The notes under the pieces are model-generated. The model worked only from the letters and a program-made list of their open reading frames with translations. It made no database searches and was not told the origin of the DNA. A stretch of DNA of 36,053 nucleotides from Bdellovibrionales bacterium GWB1_55_8 (GTDB lineage Bacteria > Bdellovibrionota > UBA1018). Shown in pieces: positions 9,301 to 16,535 of this stretch (positions within the stretch are counted from its first letter, which is position 1; each line of letters starts with the position of its first letter). Location: contig MEPR01000076.1 of NCBI GenBank assembly GCA_001769835.1, positions 666-36,718 of the forward strand. Reading direction: 5' to 3'. Position numbers and translations under genes: made by a program.

Positions 9301-9335
9301 ATGATTGTTGCGAGGACTATCGATCTGACGAGCAC
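6306..9335 (-). CDS. Large periplasmic TPR-repeat protein
   Basis: The 1009-residue product carries a signal peptide (MLVRSIVLATIIFSLPGTSWA, cleavage near 21-22) and then an almost wholly helical chain with many TPR-like pairs. Examples are SGLAAVYSNDTPRAMAAFRK, YLAEEYFEANKLQEAIVHYR and KLAWAYLNAGNEEFAEKVF (about residues 150-270). More degenerate repeats continue to about 700, and the rest is rich in charged helices. No enzyme motif is seen. The GTG start has GGAG about 8 nt upstream and overlaps the preceding TPR gene by 19 nt. In Myxococcus gliding clusters, long TPR proteins (GltD/AgmU, GltI/AgmK) form periplasmic parts of the machine; this gene probably plays an equivalent scaffold role, by position and architecture only. 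Confidence 0.8.
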   Translation of the reverse strand: MLVRSIVLATIIFSLPGTSWAGRLDGSVLGSSLKPGSAPKPPPAQPKMSKQYRALIPDLGKERKEDLIKAVQSFSVILSRSKPGPVANQLILSRAKSNLSLAQLSLFSAPPGTGISASATSFLKAAKQDAEILLRSPNADRATISGALYVSGLAAVYSNDTPRAMAAFRKALAADPESRDATWMAFYLAEEYFEANKLQEAIVHYRKCVNRGDPKIRSTAGYKLAWAYLNAGNEEFAEKVFSWLPKAFPGTDIGRDAMRDLAFVSLKSKKDDEVLRLADKLFKEPKLNLDFLRAVFGILEVQGKASRNTPIFKRLLELEQDPIRHIQLHLSVLSASRLEYASEKQLANYEMVKSSIEASKISLNAKELDPVRPALDFESQKLIRSFVETFAGRVRSPEAITRDRIGAVLKQLFSDYDRYFPASPVKKTMFSLWLDVCQDLKDWGCVNTVALAIAADPFLEVLRQRAELDRIAALEELFKQDPKRSDELMQALQVFVEKVEASPAWTQAAKRLGELLVQRKDLDAAIALLERIFAKDLSSDSHYRLQWARFLDERYEDVLKNVDPPRPAKRDPRVTDIVRESSLKLAVSARSEDQSENYSKFLSIFLATNLDPGKATMARRDYISFLLEKSDFAEITRNLAGIRPAQRESEYSDFLQTTCLYHLKHGDFQAVIDLLPSEVKERKQELTTILELARTAKNGQPDFTDFLMLPKTKQEYLLGLLALLQPKFVINVFNKQSPSSENERVIALTALRFDRNNWDFIPTTKEKAWLGNLAPQAAPTASQVRSERELLKLRFPDPAKKVKNAEAEFTKRLQVLIEKTRKIRPLLLQDLKALPVSSQLRLLRTARNNEEKIASIILSSPLPAGLTEAQTVEYKQGLGEIAREFSDQADEWRKVETSASDILNKEAELKARSTIPLPSFEQWSWPGRKNQPPLSVLLGFLKQGNAIAAMILADLLREDLLEDTEEYYQVRAGILLIGSPSELMQRYVWEELMQSKSQDVIDEWKEAVQ

Positions 9336-10462
9336 AGACTTGCTCCAATAAAGCGATGTTTCCCAACTTCGTCGATCCAGACTTCGGAATCGTCAGCTGG
9401 CCATATTTCGAGGTTCTGCCGGAAAAGCTCGGATCGGGATGGAAGCTTCTCAATCGCCTTCAGGCCTGATCCAATCCCGGGAGTGGCAGCCAGGCGGGCA
9501 TAGGCTTCAATTAGTGTCAGATGTTCGGAAAGCCGTGCGCGATAAAATCCGAATTCACGAAGCAGAAACGAGCGGACCTTCTCCCGTTCCGCTGTGCGCT
9601 CGGCAATTGTCACCGGCGGGAGGTTCGGCAGAACCGCGGTTTCGGCAAGATTGGCAAGTGCGCGCATCTCGAAATCTGATTTCGCCCACTCCAGGTAATC
9701 ATACGTGCCTGATTCGAGTTGGCTCTTGAATTCGCTCACCTCGGCCAGGGTGCCTTTGAGATCTTCATCCCGACACAACGCTTTATAAAGATAGACCTGG
9801 ATCAAATATGCTTCAGGATTCATGAACCTGGAAAAAAATGCGCTCCGCTGAGATGCGATTGCCCCGAGCGCCACGTCGACCTGTCCAGCTCGCAGTGCTG
9901 ACCACATTTTTTCAAAAAGGGTTTGTCGAAAGCGGGGATACGAAGGCGTGAACCATCCATAAACCGTCAGTGCGTCAGCGAACCTGCCGGAGGCATACAG
10001 TGCGCGCCCCATGCCGTGAAGGACATACGGATACAGCAGGTCCGCATTGCGCCCAACTCGTGCGCGAAAGCGGGAACGTTTTTTCAGCCACTGCGCGCAC
10101 TTTTGATACAAATCGAAAGCTTCACCGCTCTTGCCGGCCAGAAGAAGTTCGTCAGCTCGGTTCAGGGTTTTCTCAACAGGCGTTTGTCCCGTCTTGTCTT
10201 TTCCTGTGACTGGCCTGATGCGCTCCCAGCCAAGCACAAGGTCATTTCCAATTTCCGGGTGTTTCAGCAGCAGGGTCCGTACCGCGTTCCAGGTCCCTAT
10301 ATCCTTTTTGTGGACGGCCAATTTTCGGGCAAGAACACGCACGGCAAGAAAGTCACGGGCTGCGGCGCTTGCCCTGATCGGAGCCAGGAGGTCCGACGCC
10401 GCGATCCGGACCGGCGTCAGAGAAGACACGCAAATGATGAGGACCATTGCGGCATGCCGCAC
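9317..10462 (-). CDS. Periplasmic TPR-like protein
   Basis: The 381-residue product has an N-terminal export signal (AAMVLIICVSSLTPVRIAAS) and a helical body with TPR-like units, notably GMGRALYASGRFADALTVYG and ADELLLAGKSGEAFDLYQKC. The C-terminus (EVWIDEVGKHRFIGAS) resembles a small strand-forming domain. The start is GTG 10462, with GGGAGG 5 nt upstream, one base after the stop of the ExbD-like gene; an in-frame ATG at 10447 is a possible later start. By place and type it could correspond to the GltE-like TPR protein of myxobacterial gliding machines, which is inference. No catalytic residues were recognised. Confidence 0.75.
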   Translation of the reverse strand: MRHAAMVLIICVSSLTPVRIAASDLLAPIRASAAARDFLAVRVLARKLAVHKKDIGTWNAVRTLLLKHPEIGNDLVLGWERIRPVTGKDKTGQTPVEKTLNRADELLLAGKSGEAFDLYQKCAQWLKKRSRFRARVGRNADLLYPYVLHGMGRALYASGRFADALTVYGWFTPSYPRFRQTLFEKMWSALRAGQVDVALGAIASQRSAFFSRFMNPEAYLIQVYLYKALCRDEDLKGTLAEVSEFKSQLESGTYDYLEWAKSDFEMRALANLAETAVLPNLPPVTIAERTAEREKVRSFLLREFGFYRARLSEHLTLIEAYARLAATPGIGSGLKAIEKLPSRSELFRQNLEIWPADDSEVWIDEVGKHRFIGASLCSSDR

Positions 10463-10463
10463 G

Positions 10464-10946
10464 TCACCCTCCCGGACCTGAGGCGATGAAAAGCATCGCT
10501 TCGAAACCTGATTCTCTCATCACCTTAACGACGTTGAAGATATCGCGATAGGGAGTCTCAGCGTCGGCGACGACGCTCAGGAGGACGCCCGATTTAAGCG
10601 CGTGGGACGGCAGATTGGCCACAACTGTTTTCAGTTCCTGCCTGAGTGCTCGCACCCCATTTTGATCTTTTGCATTCGGATCGAACAAGGGAAGGGCTAT
10701 GCCTCTCGGGATCATGGAAATGCGAACCTCACCTCCCCCGATCACGGCGCTCGGGGCTGTTTCCACGGCTTCCTTGCTGAAGCTTGTCGGAAGATGCAGG
10801 TCTTTCGGAATCTGGACATCCGACACGCCAAAGAACGTCCCCTTCACGAGGTAGATGATAATGAGTGCAAAGACGTCGATCATGGCCGTCAGTTGCAGGG
10901 AAAATATGTTTCGACGGCTTCTGGAGGGCAGTGGAGGAAACATCAC
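10464..10946 (-). CDS. ExbD/TolR-family motor protein (second copy)
   Basis: ExbD/TolR proteins have one membrane helix and a periplasmic domain, and with TolQ/ExbB they use the proton gradient to move envelope partners. The 160-residue product has a short basic cytoplasmic start, a helix from about 20 to 40 (LTAMIDVFALIIIYLV) with the membrane aspartate D24 expected for proton transfer, and a periplasmic domain ending VVADAETPYRDIFNVVKVMR, which matches the ExbD fold signature. Its ATG overlaps the stop of the first ExbD-like gene by 4 nt. Two different ExbD-like subunits with one TolQ-like subunit match the AglR-AglQ-AglS layout of Myxococcus gliding motors. Confidence 0.86.
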   Translation of the reverse strand: MMFPPLPSRSRRNIFSLQLTAMIDVFALIIIYLVKGTFFGVSDVQIPKDLHLPTSFSKEAVETAPSAVIGGGEVRISMIPRGIALPLFDPNAKDQNGVRALRQELKTVVANLPSHALKSGVLLSVVADAETPYRDIFNVVKVMRESGFEAMLFIASGPGG

Positions 10947-11482
10947 GATCCTCCGTCTTGGTTTGAATCGCGTTTGCTTGTACGGTTTCGGTCGGCCTCG
11001 TCATAGGATACAAGGACGATATCCGGAACGTTTTCACGGATTCCGTCCATTATCGAGATGAGGCCCTGGTATGGCACATCTGAGCCGAGTCCGAGCTGGA
11101 CGCTTCTTTCCAGGGGATATTTTGCATGGAAATTTTTCGAAAGTTCCAGTGAGGCCGAGCGAAGAGATTCGGGGAGTTCGCCGGGCGTCGCAATTGTAAT
11201 GTCTTTCGTTTCCTCCCCTGGTTCGGCGCCGCCCCAGAGCATGGATAGTGAGTAGCCCTCTTGATTTCGAACAAGAAAGACCTTGGGCGCGACGGGTGGC
11301 GGAGCCAGGGGATCAGTACTCGATATCACCCTGGACGGCGGTACCGTGACTTTTGTGAATGCCACGAACGTTGTGGATAAAAGAATAAAGAAAATCACCG
11401 ACGTGAGCATGTCGATGATCGGCACCAGATTCAGCTCAAGCGTGCCGCGCTTGGGTGGTTTAGCGAAAAGATCATCAACCAT
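10943..11482 (-). CDS. ExbD/TolR-family motor protein (first copy)
   Basis: This 179-residue protein begins with a short cytoplasmic part and a single membrane helix (LNLVPIIDMLTSVIFFILLS), with the conserved aspartate at D24. The periplasmic region contains the ExbD-type end SVQLGLGSDVPYQGLISIMD, and the last 20 residues are polar. A Pro-rich stretch (PLAPPPVAPK, about residues 57-66) lies between the helix and the folded domain. It differs clearly in sequence from the second ExbD-like gene, so the pair is not a recent duplication. Its start overlaps the TolQ-like gene by 8 nt and its stop overlaps the next start, so the three motor genes are translationally coupled. Confidence 0.87.
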   Translation of the reverse strand: MVDDLFAKPPKRGTLELNLVPIIDMLTSVIFFILLSTTFVAFTKVTVPPSRVISSTDPLAPPPVAPKVFLVRNQEGYSLSMLWGGAEPGEETKDITIATPGELPESLRSASLELSKNFHAKYPLERSVQLGLGSDVPYQGLISIMDGIRENVPDIVLVSYDEADRNRTSKRDSNQDGGS

Positions 11483-12116
11483 CGCGTTTCATCCGCTCTG
11501 ATTGTTCGATCCAGGCGATTACCTTGTATCCCACATCCTGCGCGTGGCCGACGATCGAGTCCGATTTGGACATGCACACGGTGTGGACGACCAATGCGGC
11601 AATGCCCACGAGCAATCCGGCCGCTGTGGAGTACATTGCCTCGGAAATCCCGAGTCCAAGTAATTTGGCTTTTTCGCTGGCGTCGACGTTCGCGATGGCG
11701 CCAAAGGTCTTGATCAGGCCCGTAATGGTTCCAAAGAGGCCCAGCAGGGTTGAGACGTTGGCGATCAGTTGAAGATACTGCAGTCGCGATTCGCATCTGT
11801 GCGTCACCTCGAGGAGCGATGCTCCCAGGCCGGACCTCATCGCTTCTCGGCCATTCTCGACCGACATCAACGCGGATTTGATCACCGAAAGATCCGGGGC
11901 CTGGGGATTGGCGTTACAGACCTGAAGCGCGTTTGTGTAACGCTTCGCCACTACGTGCTCCCGAACCGATTCGACCGATGCATCAGTGTTGTAAGAAAGT
12001 CGGAAGAACAGTGCAATGATGCGCTCCGTTCCGATCACCAGGAATAAAAGACCAGCGATCACGATCAAGTAGGTGCCGACGCCGCCTTGTTGCAGAAAAG
12101 ATGTAAATCCGCTCAC
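11475..12116 (-). CDS. TolQ/ExbB/MotA-family proton channel protein
   Basis: The 213-residue product is a three-helix TolQ/ExbB-type inner-membrane protein: a first helix at about 14-36 (TYLIVIAGLLFLVIGTERII), a cytoplasmic loop, and the conserved pair LQLIANVSTLLGLFGTITGL and ISEAMYSTAAGLLVGIAALV. The polar residues of those helices line the proton path in the family. Here it would form the stator of the motor with the two ExbD-like proteins. The GTG start at 12116 has AGGAGG 5 nt upstream, the strongest ribosome binding site in this operon. The AglR-like name used for Myxococcus would fit the context, but TolQ and ExbB are close relatives, so no symbol is given. Confidence 0.9.
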   Translation of the reverse strand: MSGFTSFLQQGGVGTYLIVIAGLLFLVIGTERIIALFFRLSYNTDASVESVREHVVAKRYTNALQVCNANPQAPDLSVIKSALMSVENGREAMRSGLGASLLEVTHRCESRLQYLQLIANVSTLLGLFGTITGLIKTFGAIANVDASEKAKLLGLGISEAMYSTAAGLLVGIAALVVHTVCMSKSDSIVGHAQDVGYKVIAWIEQSERMKRDG

Positions 12117-12125
12117 ATTTGCCTC

Positions 12126-12836
12126 CTAAAACAAATACAGGACATAGCCCGTTTCGAGTACCAGCGCAGGGCTGAATGATTTGAGACCATCGACGATGGT
12201 CTCCATGTAATTGACCGAGGCAGTCACTCGAAGCCCGGCCATTCGTCCAATGAAATAGGTTTTGCCGACCCCAACATGAAATTTCATTCCGGTCGGCCCG
12301 CTGTAGTCGATCGATGAGAAGCCAACCTTGAGGAAAGTGTCGCTTCGGATGATCGATCGAATTCCCAAGCTGTCCTTTCCGTAAAGAGGCGCCCATAACA
12401 GCTCCAGCCCATATTCACGTTTCGGCAGAGCGGCCGTGATGGTTGCCTGCTGATTATCGGCGAGTTGCAGACTCTCGACCTTCTTCACGATCGAACGTTT
12501 GTTGTTGAGATAGGCTGGCGCGAGGTTCAGGTATATTTCCCAGAAATCGGATAAGGCATATCCGATGTTCGTATGAATGCCATACATCGAGTACGGACCA
12601 TCCGAAAAGTCCATCGCGATATTGTTTGAAAACAGTACTTTTCCTGACTTGATCATCGCTTTGCGTTGAACGACACCCATCTCCTTGAAAATGGCAGGAA
12701 TGTCTTCCTCCGCTGTGGTTGCAGAGAACTCGGGCTTAAGATTCTGGTCGAGTTCGGACGAGCTTCCATTTGCGTATGCGTGCAGCGGAATTGTCGCGAG
12801 AACGACGAGCGATATCCGTGTTAACAGTTGAGTCAC
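12126..12836 (-). CDS. Outer-membrane beta-barrel protein (OMP_myx_plus-like)
   Basis: The 236-residue product has a signal peptide (MTQLLTRISLVVLATIPLHAYA). After about residue 70 it has alternating amphipathic strands with aromatic ends: NNIAMDFSDGPYSMYGIHTN, ALSDFWEIYLNLAPAYLNN, YGLELLWAPLYGKDSL, and a final LVLETGYVLYLF ending in phenylalanine, as outer-membrane barrels do. The pattern fits the 'outer membrane beta-barrel domain-containing' family of Myxococcus and Bdellovibrio. The start chosen is GTG 12836, preceded by AAAGGGAA and placed directly before the signal peptide; longer in-frame extensions would run into the divergent gene. It is the first gene of the operon and likely the outer-membrane anchor of the machine. 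Confidence 0.8.
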   Translation of the reverse strand: MTQLLTRISLVVLATIPLHAYANGSSSELDQNLKPEFSATTAEEDIPAIFKEMGVVQRKAMIKSGKVLFSNNIAMDFSDGPYSMYGIHTNIGYALSDFWEIYLNLAPAYLNNKRSIVKKVESLQLADNQQATITAALPKREYGLELLWAPLYGKDSLGIRSIIRSDTFLKVGFSSIDYSGPTGMKFHVGVGKTYFIGRMAGLRVTASVNYMETIVDGLKSFSPALVLETGYVLYLF

Positions 12837-12864
12837 CGAATTCCCTTTCGATGTTGTTATTTCA

Positions 12865-12889
12865 GCATAAAGGAAACCGGCTTTTATGC
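12865..12889. promoter_or_regulatory. Inverted repeat in the divergent intergenic region
   Basis: GCATAAA (12865-12871) and TTTATGC (12883-12889) form a perfect 7-bp inverted repeat with an 11-nt spacer. It lies in the 69-nt gap between the envelope operon (GTG 12836, minus) and the PilZ gene (ATG 12906, plus). The size and spacing suit a dimeric regulator acting on both promoters, but no matching regulator is known from the window. Confidence 0.35.
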
Positions 12890-12905
12890 CGAAAAGAAAA
12901 ATAAG

Positions 12906-13487
12906 ATGTGGCATTTCTTCCACGTGATCGAGCGTCAGTATATTGACCCGTTGGACACAGCTGCGGCGCGTAGCTTCGTTGCGCAGCTGGATGCCTCTGA
13001 AAAGGAGTTCTGGTTTCTCTGGCGCGATGGCTACCCGGATTGGGTGAAGGTGAGCGACCCCCATGATCTTGCGGAGTTCCAGAATGCGAGCCCCCCTTCG
13101 GTCATGGCCAGTTCGGCGATTGCGCGCGCCATAGCAGGCCTCATGAAAGATCCGGGGAAGGATCGGCGCAAACATGAACGGCTCGCGTTACGACTGAAGG
13201 TTGTTATTTTGACCGAAGACAAGAAGACTTTCAGATCCTTCACGAAAGACGTTTCGTTGGGAGGACTGCTTCTTGAAAATCCACTTCCGTGGCCGGTGCC
13301 GGAACAGGCCTGCGAAGTATTTATTGCAGCGCCAGGTGAGGTGGAAGCAATTCAATTTCGCGCAAAAATTCTGTCCGACCTCAAGAATCCACTTCGAATT
13401 GAATTTCAGGACTGCGACAAGGTCTTTCTGGAAAAACTAAATCAGTGGATTGCGGCAGTCGCGCAAAAGAGCCTAAAAGCAGCCTGA
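12906..13487 (+). CDS. GYF_2-like plus PilZ domain c-di-GMP-binding protein
   Basis: The 193-residue product has two parts. Residues 1-58 fit the GYF_2 (DUF4339) pattern, with a leading Trp, IDPL, and a terminal FLWRDGYPDWVKV. Residues 86-190 are a PilZ domain with both cyclic di-GMP motifs intact: RxxxR as R88-R92 (RKHER) and DxSxxG as D115-S117-G120 (DVSLGG). It therefore probably binds c-di-GMP and passes the signal by protein contact. ATG 12906 is chosen because it is where the GYF_2-like Trp begins; an in-frame start at 12828 would overlap the divergent gene. The ribosome binding site is only A-rich. It is divergent from the envelope operon, so it may regulate that machine (inference). 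Confidence 0.85.
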   Translation: MWHFFHVIERQYIDPLDTAAARSFVAQLDASEKEFWFLWRDGYPDWVKVSDPHDLAEFQNASPPSVMASSAIARAIAGLMKDPGKDRRKHERLALRLKVVILTEDKKTFRSFTKDVSLGGLLLENPLPWPVPEQACEVFIAAPGEVEAIQFRAKILSDLKNPLRIEFQDCDKVFLEKLNQWIAAVAQKSLKAA

Positions 13488-13512
13488 TTTTTTATCGATA
13501 GGGGGAAGCTCC

Positions 13513-13530
13513 TGTGTCTGGTCGGACACA
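13513..13530 (+). terminator. Small hairpin after the PilZ gene
   Basis: TGTGTC/GACACA with a 6-nt loop lies 25 nt past the PilZ stop codon. No T run follows, so it is at best a weak or factor-dependent terminator, or part of the leader of the next gene. Confidence 0.25.
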
Positions 13531-13618
13531 CTTAGTTTCCTCTGTTCGCAGTGCTATTGTTAAGAGGAATCTGAGCGGCACGTCTGTAATGTAATCGCAT
13601 TCTTAGTGGGGGAATCTT

Positions 13619-14437
13619 ATGACAAATCGACATTTTTCGACGTGCAGTGCGCTTTTGATTTCAGTTTTTTTCCTGGTGGGATGTGAGCAGGAATACGGAC
13701 TCGCGACTTTTGGCGGCGATCCGTTAGATTCTGCGCCGAATCATGAAGAGATCGGCAATGGAGATCCTACGATTGTTCGCCCTGCATTTGCTTCCCCTAC
13801 AGTTGTGCCAATGGCTCCAGACAATCCCCAGCTTCCGGGGCCTCAACCCGGCGTACAATCCGGGCCGCTATCCGGAACTGAAGATGAGCCTCAGGACGAT
13901 TCAGTATCCAACCCCGTTTCTCCGGCTGCGCAACCGCAGTCCGCGAACAATTCGGAAAGCGTCGCCGTCGTCCCGTCTCCTTCAGGTCAAGTTCCCGCGA
14001 CTCTGGCCGATGGGGGTTCGCTGTCAAAAGGAAGAAAAGTGATCGTGAATGTTGCAGTTGTTGTCGTGACGATGAGACAGTCCAATTCAGCGGTAGATAA
14101 ACGCACCGTGGTTGCTGAAAACCTGGGGAAACTCGATCTTCTCCAGCTGCCGCCGGAAGTGCTGGGCAGCTTCCAGGCCGAGTCCGGATCCGTCCTTCAG
14201 GAAGTGGAGCTGAGGCTCCATGCGGACGGCCACGAACTGATCGAAAATGGCGTCGTGGTCTGCGGTATCAAGGTTCCCGGGCAAAAGGTGCAACTAAAGC
14301 TGCATGGAACCGAAATCCGTTCCGGTATCAGATACTCGATCAAGATGCCTCAAAGCGAGATCGCGGTGCATCCGACAGCGCAGGGCTGCAATCTGCGCCC
14401 GGTCGCTTTTCCTGCGCTGAATGAATCCACGCTTTAG
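13619..14437 (+). CDS. Hypothetical lipoprotein
   Basis: The 272-residue product has a lipoprotein signal (hydrophobic core ALLISVFFLVGC, lipid-modified cysteine at C22). The next residues are EQ, not an Asp at +2, so outer-membrane sorting is plausible. Residues 40-135 are low-complexity Pro/Ser/Asn/Gln-rich, probably a flexible tether. The folded part is about 140-272 (KVIVNVAVVVVTM, LQEVELRLHADGHELIENGV, KVQLKLHGTEI), which looks beta-rich. I do not recognise the family. GGGGGAA lies 5-11 nt before ATG 13619. It is separated from the PilZ gene by 131 nt and faces the small gene at 14447 tail to tail, with only 9 nt between the stop codons. Confidence 0.78.
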   Translation: MTNRHFSTCSALLISVFFLVGCEQEYGLATFGGDPLDSAPNHEEIGNGDPTIVRPAFASPTVVPMAPDNPQLPGPQPGVQSGPLSGTEDEPQDDSVSNPVSPAAQPQSANNSESVAVVPSPSGQVPATLADGGSLSKGRKVIVNVAVVVVTMRQSNSAVDKRTVVAENLGKLDLLQLPPEVLGSFQAESGSVLQEVELRLHADGHELIENGVVVCGIKVPGQKVQLKLHGTEIRSGIRYSIKMPQSEIAVHPTAQGCNLRPVAFPALNESTL

Positions 14438-14446
14438 GCTGTATTA

Positions 14447-14737
14447 TCAGACAAGCGTATCGTTGATAACTCTGTCGGAGGAGCGGGCGCTCTGATTGGC
14501 GACCGTTGCCTCAAGTTCTTCAACGCGAGCGCGCAGTGACTGAACTTCTTCCTGCGTCGCCACGCCGAGCTTTTTCAAGCTGGCAAGAATCTTTTCATTC
14601 GTGAGTTCCTTGGGATTTGAGGGGAGTTTTACAAAAGTTCTGGCGACCTCGAGAATCTTCAGGGATTCCTTTGCCTGGCTGAGTACCTTGTTTACCTGCT
14701 CTTTAGCTGCTGTTGATACGGTTTTCTTGTTGGCCAT
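14447..14737 (-). CDS. Small phasin-like / coiled-coil protein
   Basis: This 96-residue, Lys/Ala/Glu-rich protein is mostly helical. Residues 1-40 are basic (MANKKTVSTAAKEQVNKVLS), and residues 57-85 (KLGVATQEEVQSLRARVEEL) match the short coiled coil at the end of phasin-like and related small proteins. AGGAGA lies 6 nt before its ATG. It is 24 nt downstream of the M4 protease gene on the same strand, so both may be on one mRNA. A granule-associated or structural role is possible, but nothing decides it, and no polyhydroxyalkanoate genes are visible nearby. Confidence 0.72.
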   Translation of the reverse strand: MANKKTVSTAAKEQVNKVLSQAKESLKILEVARTFVKLPSNPKELTNEKILASLKKLGVATQEEVQSLRARVEELEATVANQSARSSDRVINDTLV

Positions 14738-14761
14738 TTTTCGGTCTCCTGTTTTTAACGT

Positions 14762-16390
14762 TCAAAGTCCTACACTTTCAAAACCCTGCGCAATTGCTTC
14801 GCAGGTATCATTTGGCATGGATGCCTGGCATTCATCGAGGAGCTGGTCGCGATAATTTTCGAAATCCGAGCTCGCAAGAAGCCGGTTCGTCAACACTCGG
14901 TAAGCCAGGTCCATGATGCTTTCCCATCCTGATTCAAGAATGGCAAGTGATAGAGCGCGATTGGGGACGCCATTCAAAAGATGCACCCCGCAATTGTCAT
15001 TACCTTCGTTGGATACGCAATCTGGTCCCATTTCCCTCGGTATTTCAGCCATGTGCGCGGGTTGGGCGAATTCCGGTGCGTTCGGGCGTCCGAGGGCGCG
15101 CTCCGCGTTCAAGCTGTTGTGAGGATCGAGCATGTCTCTGAGGCCTGGAGCGCCTGATTTTTTCAATTCTCCGCGCAGGCATTTCTCGCCGATGATGAAC
15201 GGGTTTGCCGAGGGCTCGAAGTGCCGCTCAGCGGCCGCGCCAAAAAGGTCGGCTAGATGTTCGTTCAGTGCGCCGGGCTGTCCGGCGTACGTCAAGTCGG
15301 CTGTGCTTCCAACGACTGCATGCGTGTACTCGTGTGCCACGACGTCGAGAGCTTTCGTGAAATTTCCGAGCATGCTTCCGCCTGCTCCGAAGATGAACAT
15401 TTTCCAGGGACCCATCCAGGCGGCGTTCTGGCGCATGCCGAACGGATCCAGAAGTCTGCTGAATTTTCGTCCGACGTTCACGGATGCTATGAGCGAAGCG
15501 CCGTTTCCGTCGAAGCTATCGCGGCCGAACGTGCTCAGATAATAATCGCTCGCCTTCTGAAGGGACGCGTGCGCGAGCTTTGCTTCGGCGGGTTTTTTCA
15601 GGAGCCCGGCCCAGCGGCGCTTGCCGTTTTTCAAGACCTTCAGGCCTTTATAAATCGGATTGGGAATGATGAGAGTGACCGAGGCGTCGTAGATAACGAT
15701 GTCGCCTGAAATGCCGCTCTCGAGAGATATTTTCGAAAAAATTTCGCCTTTTTTAGCGCCCGCCGCGAACACCTGCACCTGCATCGGCCGTGATGCGTCG
15801 GCTCCTTCGCGAACAGAGAATTGCCAGACAAGTGTCGCACCATCTGCGGTGTTGACGATCTGGAGACCGTCTTTTGACCCCTCTCCAAGTTCCGCGTTTT
15901 CGTACCCGAGTTCTCGGGACGCGATTGCGAAAGCCTCTTCGCGTGTGATTTCCGCCGCGCCTGGTGGGCTGGACAGAGAGATCAGGGACGAGTTTACGGC
16001 TTCAAGTTCGCCGTTGGCATCAAAAACAGCGATGAGTTCAGCACCTGAAACTGGAATCCCCTTTTCAATCTGGGTGAAGCGGAGGGTCTTCCCACGCGAG
16101 GTTTGCCGAATCTTCTTGAGGGATAACTTCTGGTCGCCGGGGTTTTCCATTCCGAAGGTCAGCTTGTTATCAGCGATGAATTCATAAACGATCTGCTCTT
16201 CCGAACGTTTCGGAGCATTTCCAAACAGACCGAAGACACGGGAAAGGATCTGGGGGATCTGTGGTGGACTTTTGAGAATTGTCGGAGGCTGTTTGAGCTG
16301 AAATACCCGAACAGACGCCAGGGCCGGGTGGGCGCTCAATGCGATCGATAGCGCGATAATGGAAGTGAATGGAACTTTTTTAAACGCCAT
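14762..16390 (-). CDS. Secreted thermolysin-type (M4) metalloprotease
   Basis: The 542-residue preproprotein has a signal peptide (about 1-26, ending HPALAS), an FTP propeptide domain (about 75-140, with RGKTLRFTQIEKGIPVSGAE), a PepSY-like region (150-230), and an M4 catalytic domain. The zinc site is HEYTH at 353-357 with the third ligand E377 in GALNEHLADLFG; H470 (NCGVHLLNGVPNRA) is the expected transition-state histidine. All catalytic residues are therefore present. The ATG at 16390 precedes the signal peptide and has GGGGGA upstream; an in-frame extension of 12 residues is not needed. It should be secreted and self-processed. It lies 145 nt downstream of the M16 pair and may share a degradative role with it. 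Confidence 0.93.
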   Translation of the reverse strand: MAFKKVPFTSIIALSIALSAHPALASVRVFQLKQPPTILKSPPQIPQILSRVFGLFGNAPKRSEEQIVYEFIADNKLTFGMENPGDQKLSLKKIRQTSRGKTLRFTQIEKGIPVSGAELIAVFDANGELEAVNSSLISLSSPPGAAEITREEAFAIASRELGYENAELGEGSKDGLQIVNTADGATLVWQFSVREGADASRPMQVQVFAAGAKKGEIFSKISLESGISGDIVIYDASVTLIIPNPIYKGLKVLKNGKRRWAGLLKKPAEAKLAHASLQKASDYYLSTFGRDSFDGNGASLIASVNVGRKFSRLLDPFGMRQNAAWMGPWKMFIFGAGGSMLGNFTKALDVVAHEYTHAVVGSTADLTYAGQPGALNEHLADLFGAAAERHFEPSANPFIIGEKCLRGELKKSGAPGLRDMLDPHNSLNAERALGRPNAPEFAQPAHMAEIPREMGPDCVSNEGNDNCGVHLLNGVPNRALSLAILESGWESIMDLAYRVLTNRLLASSDFENYRDQLLDECQASMPNDTCEAIAQGFESVGL

Positions 16391-16535
16391 GGAATCCCCC
16401 GAGGCTCGGCTCTGTTGTGGTGGCATCTAACACGGCGCGTTAGCGGTGTCACGAGTTTTCATTTCATGGGGGGGTCCAGGGGTTCGGCGAGTTCTGCCGT
16501 AAACCATGGAAGTCAGCGGGAAAATATTATCGCAA
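16391..16535. other. Intergenic region between M16 and M4 genes
   Basis: This 145-nt gap holds no gene. It contains an inverted repeat CTAAC/GTTAG (16427-16431/16439-16443) about 40 nt before the M4 start, and a CCGA/TCGG hairpin close to the M4 ribosome binding site. No clear sigma-70 promoter was seen. Confidence 0.4.

Noticed and set aside
12837-13175. N-terminal extension of the outer-membrane barrel gene to 13175
   Set aside because: It would overlap the PilZ gene entirely on the other strand, and the signal peptide begins at GTG 12836.
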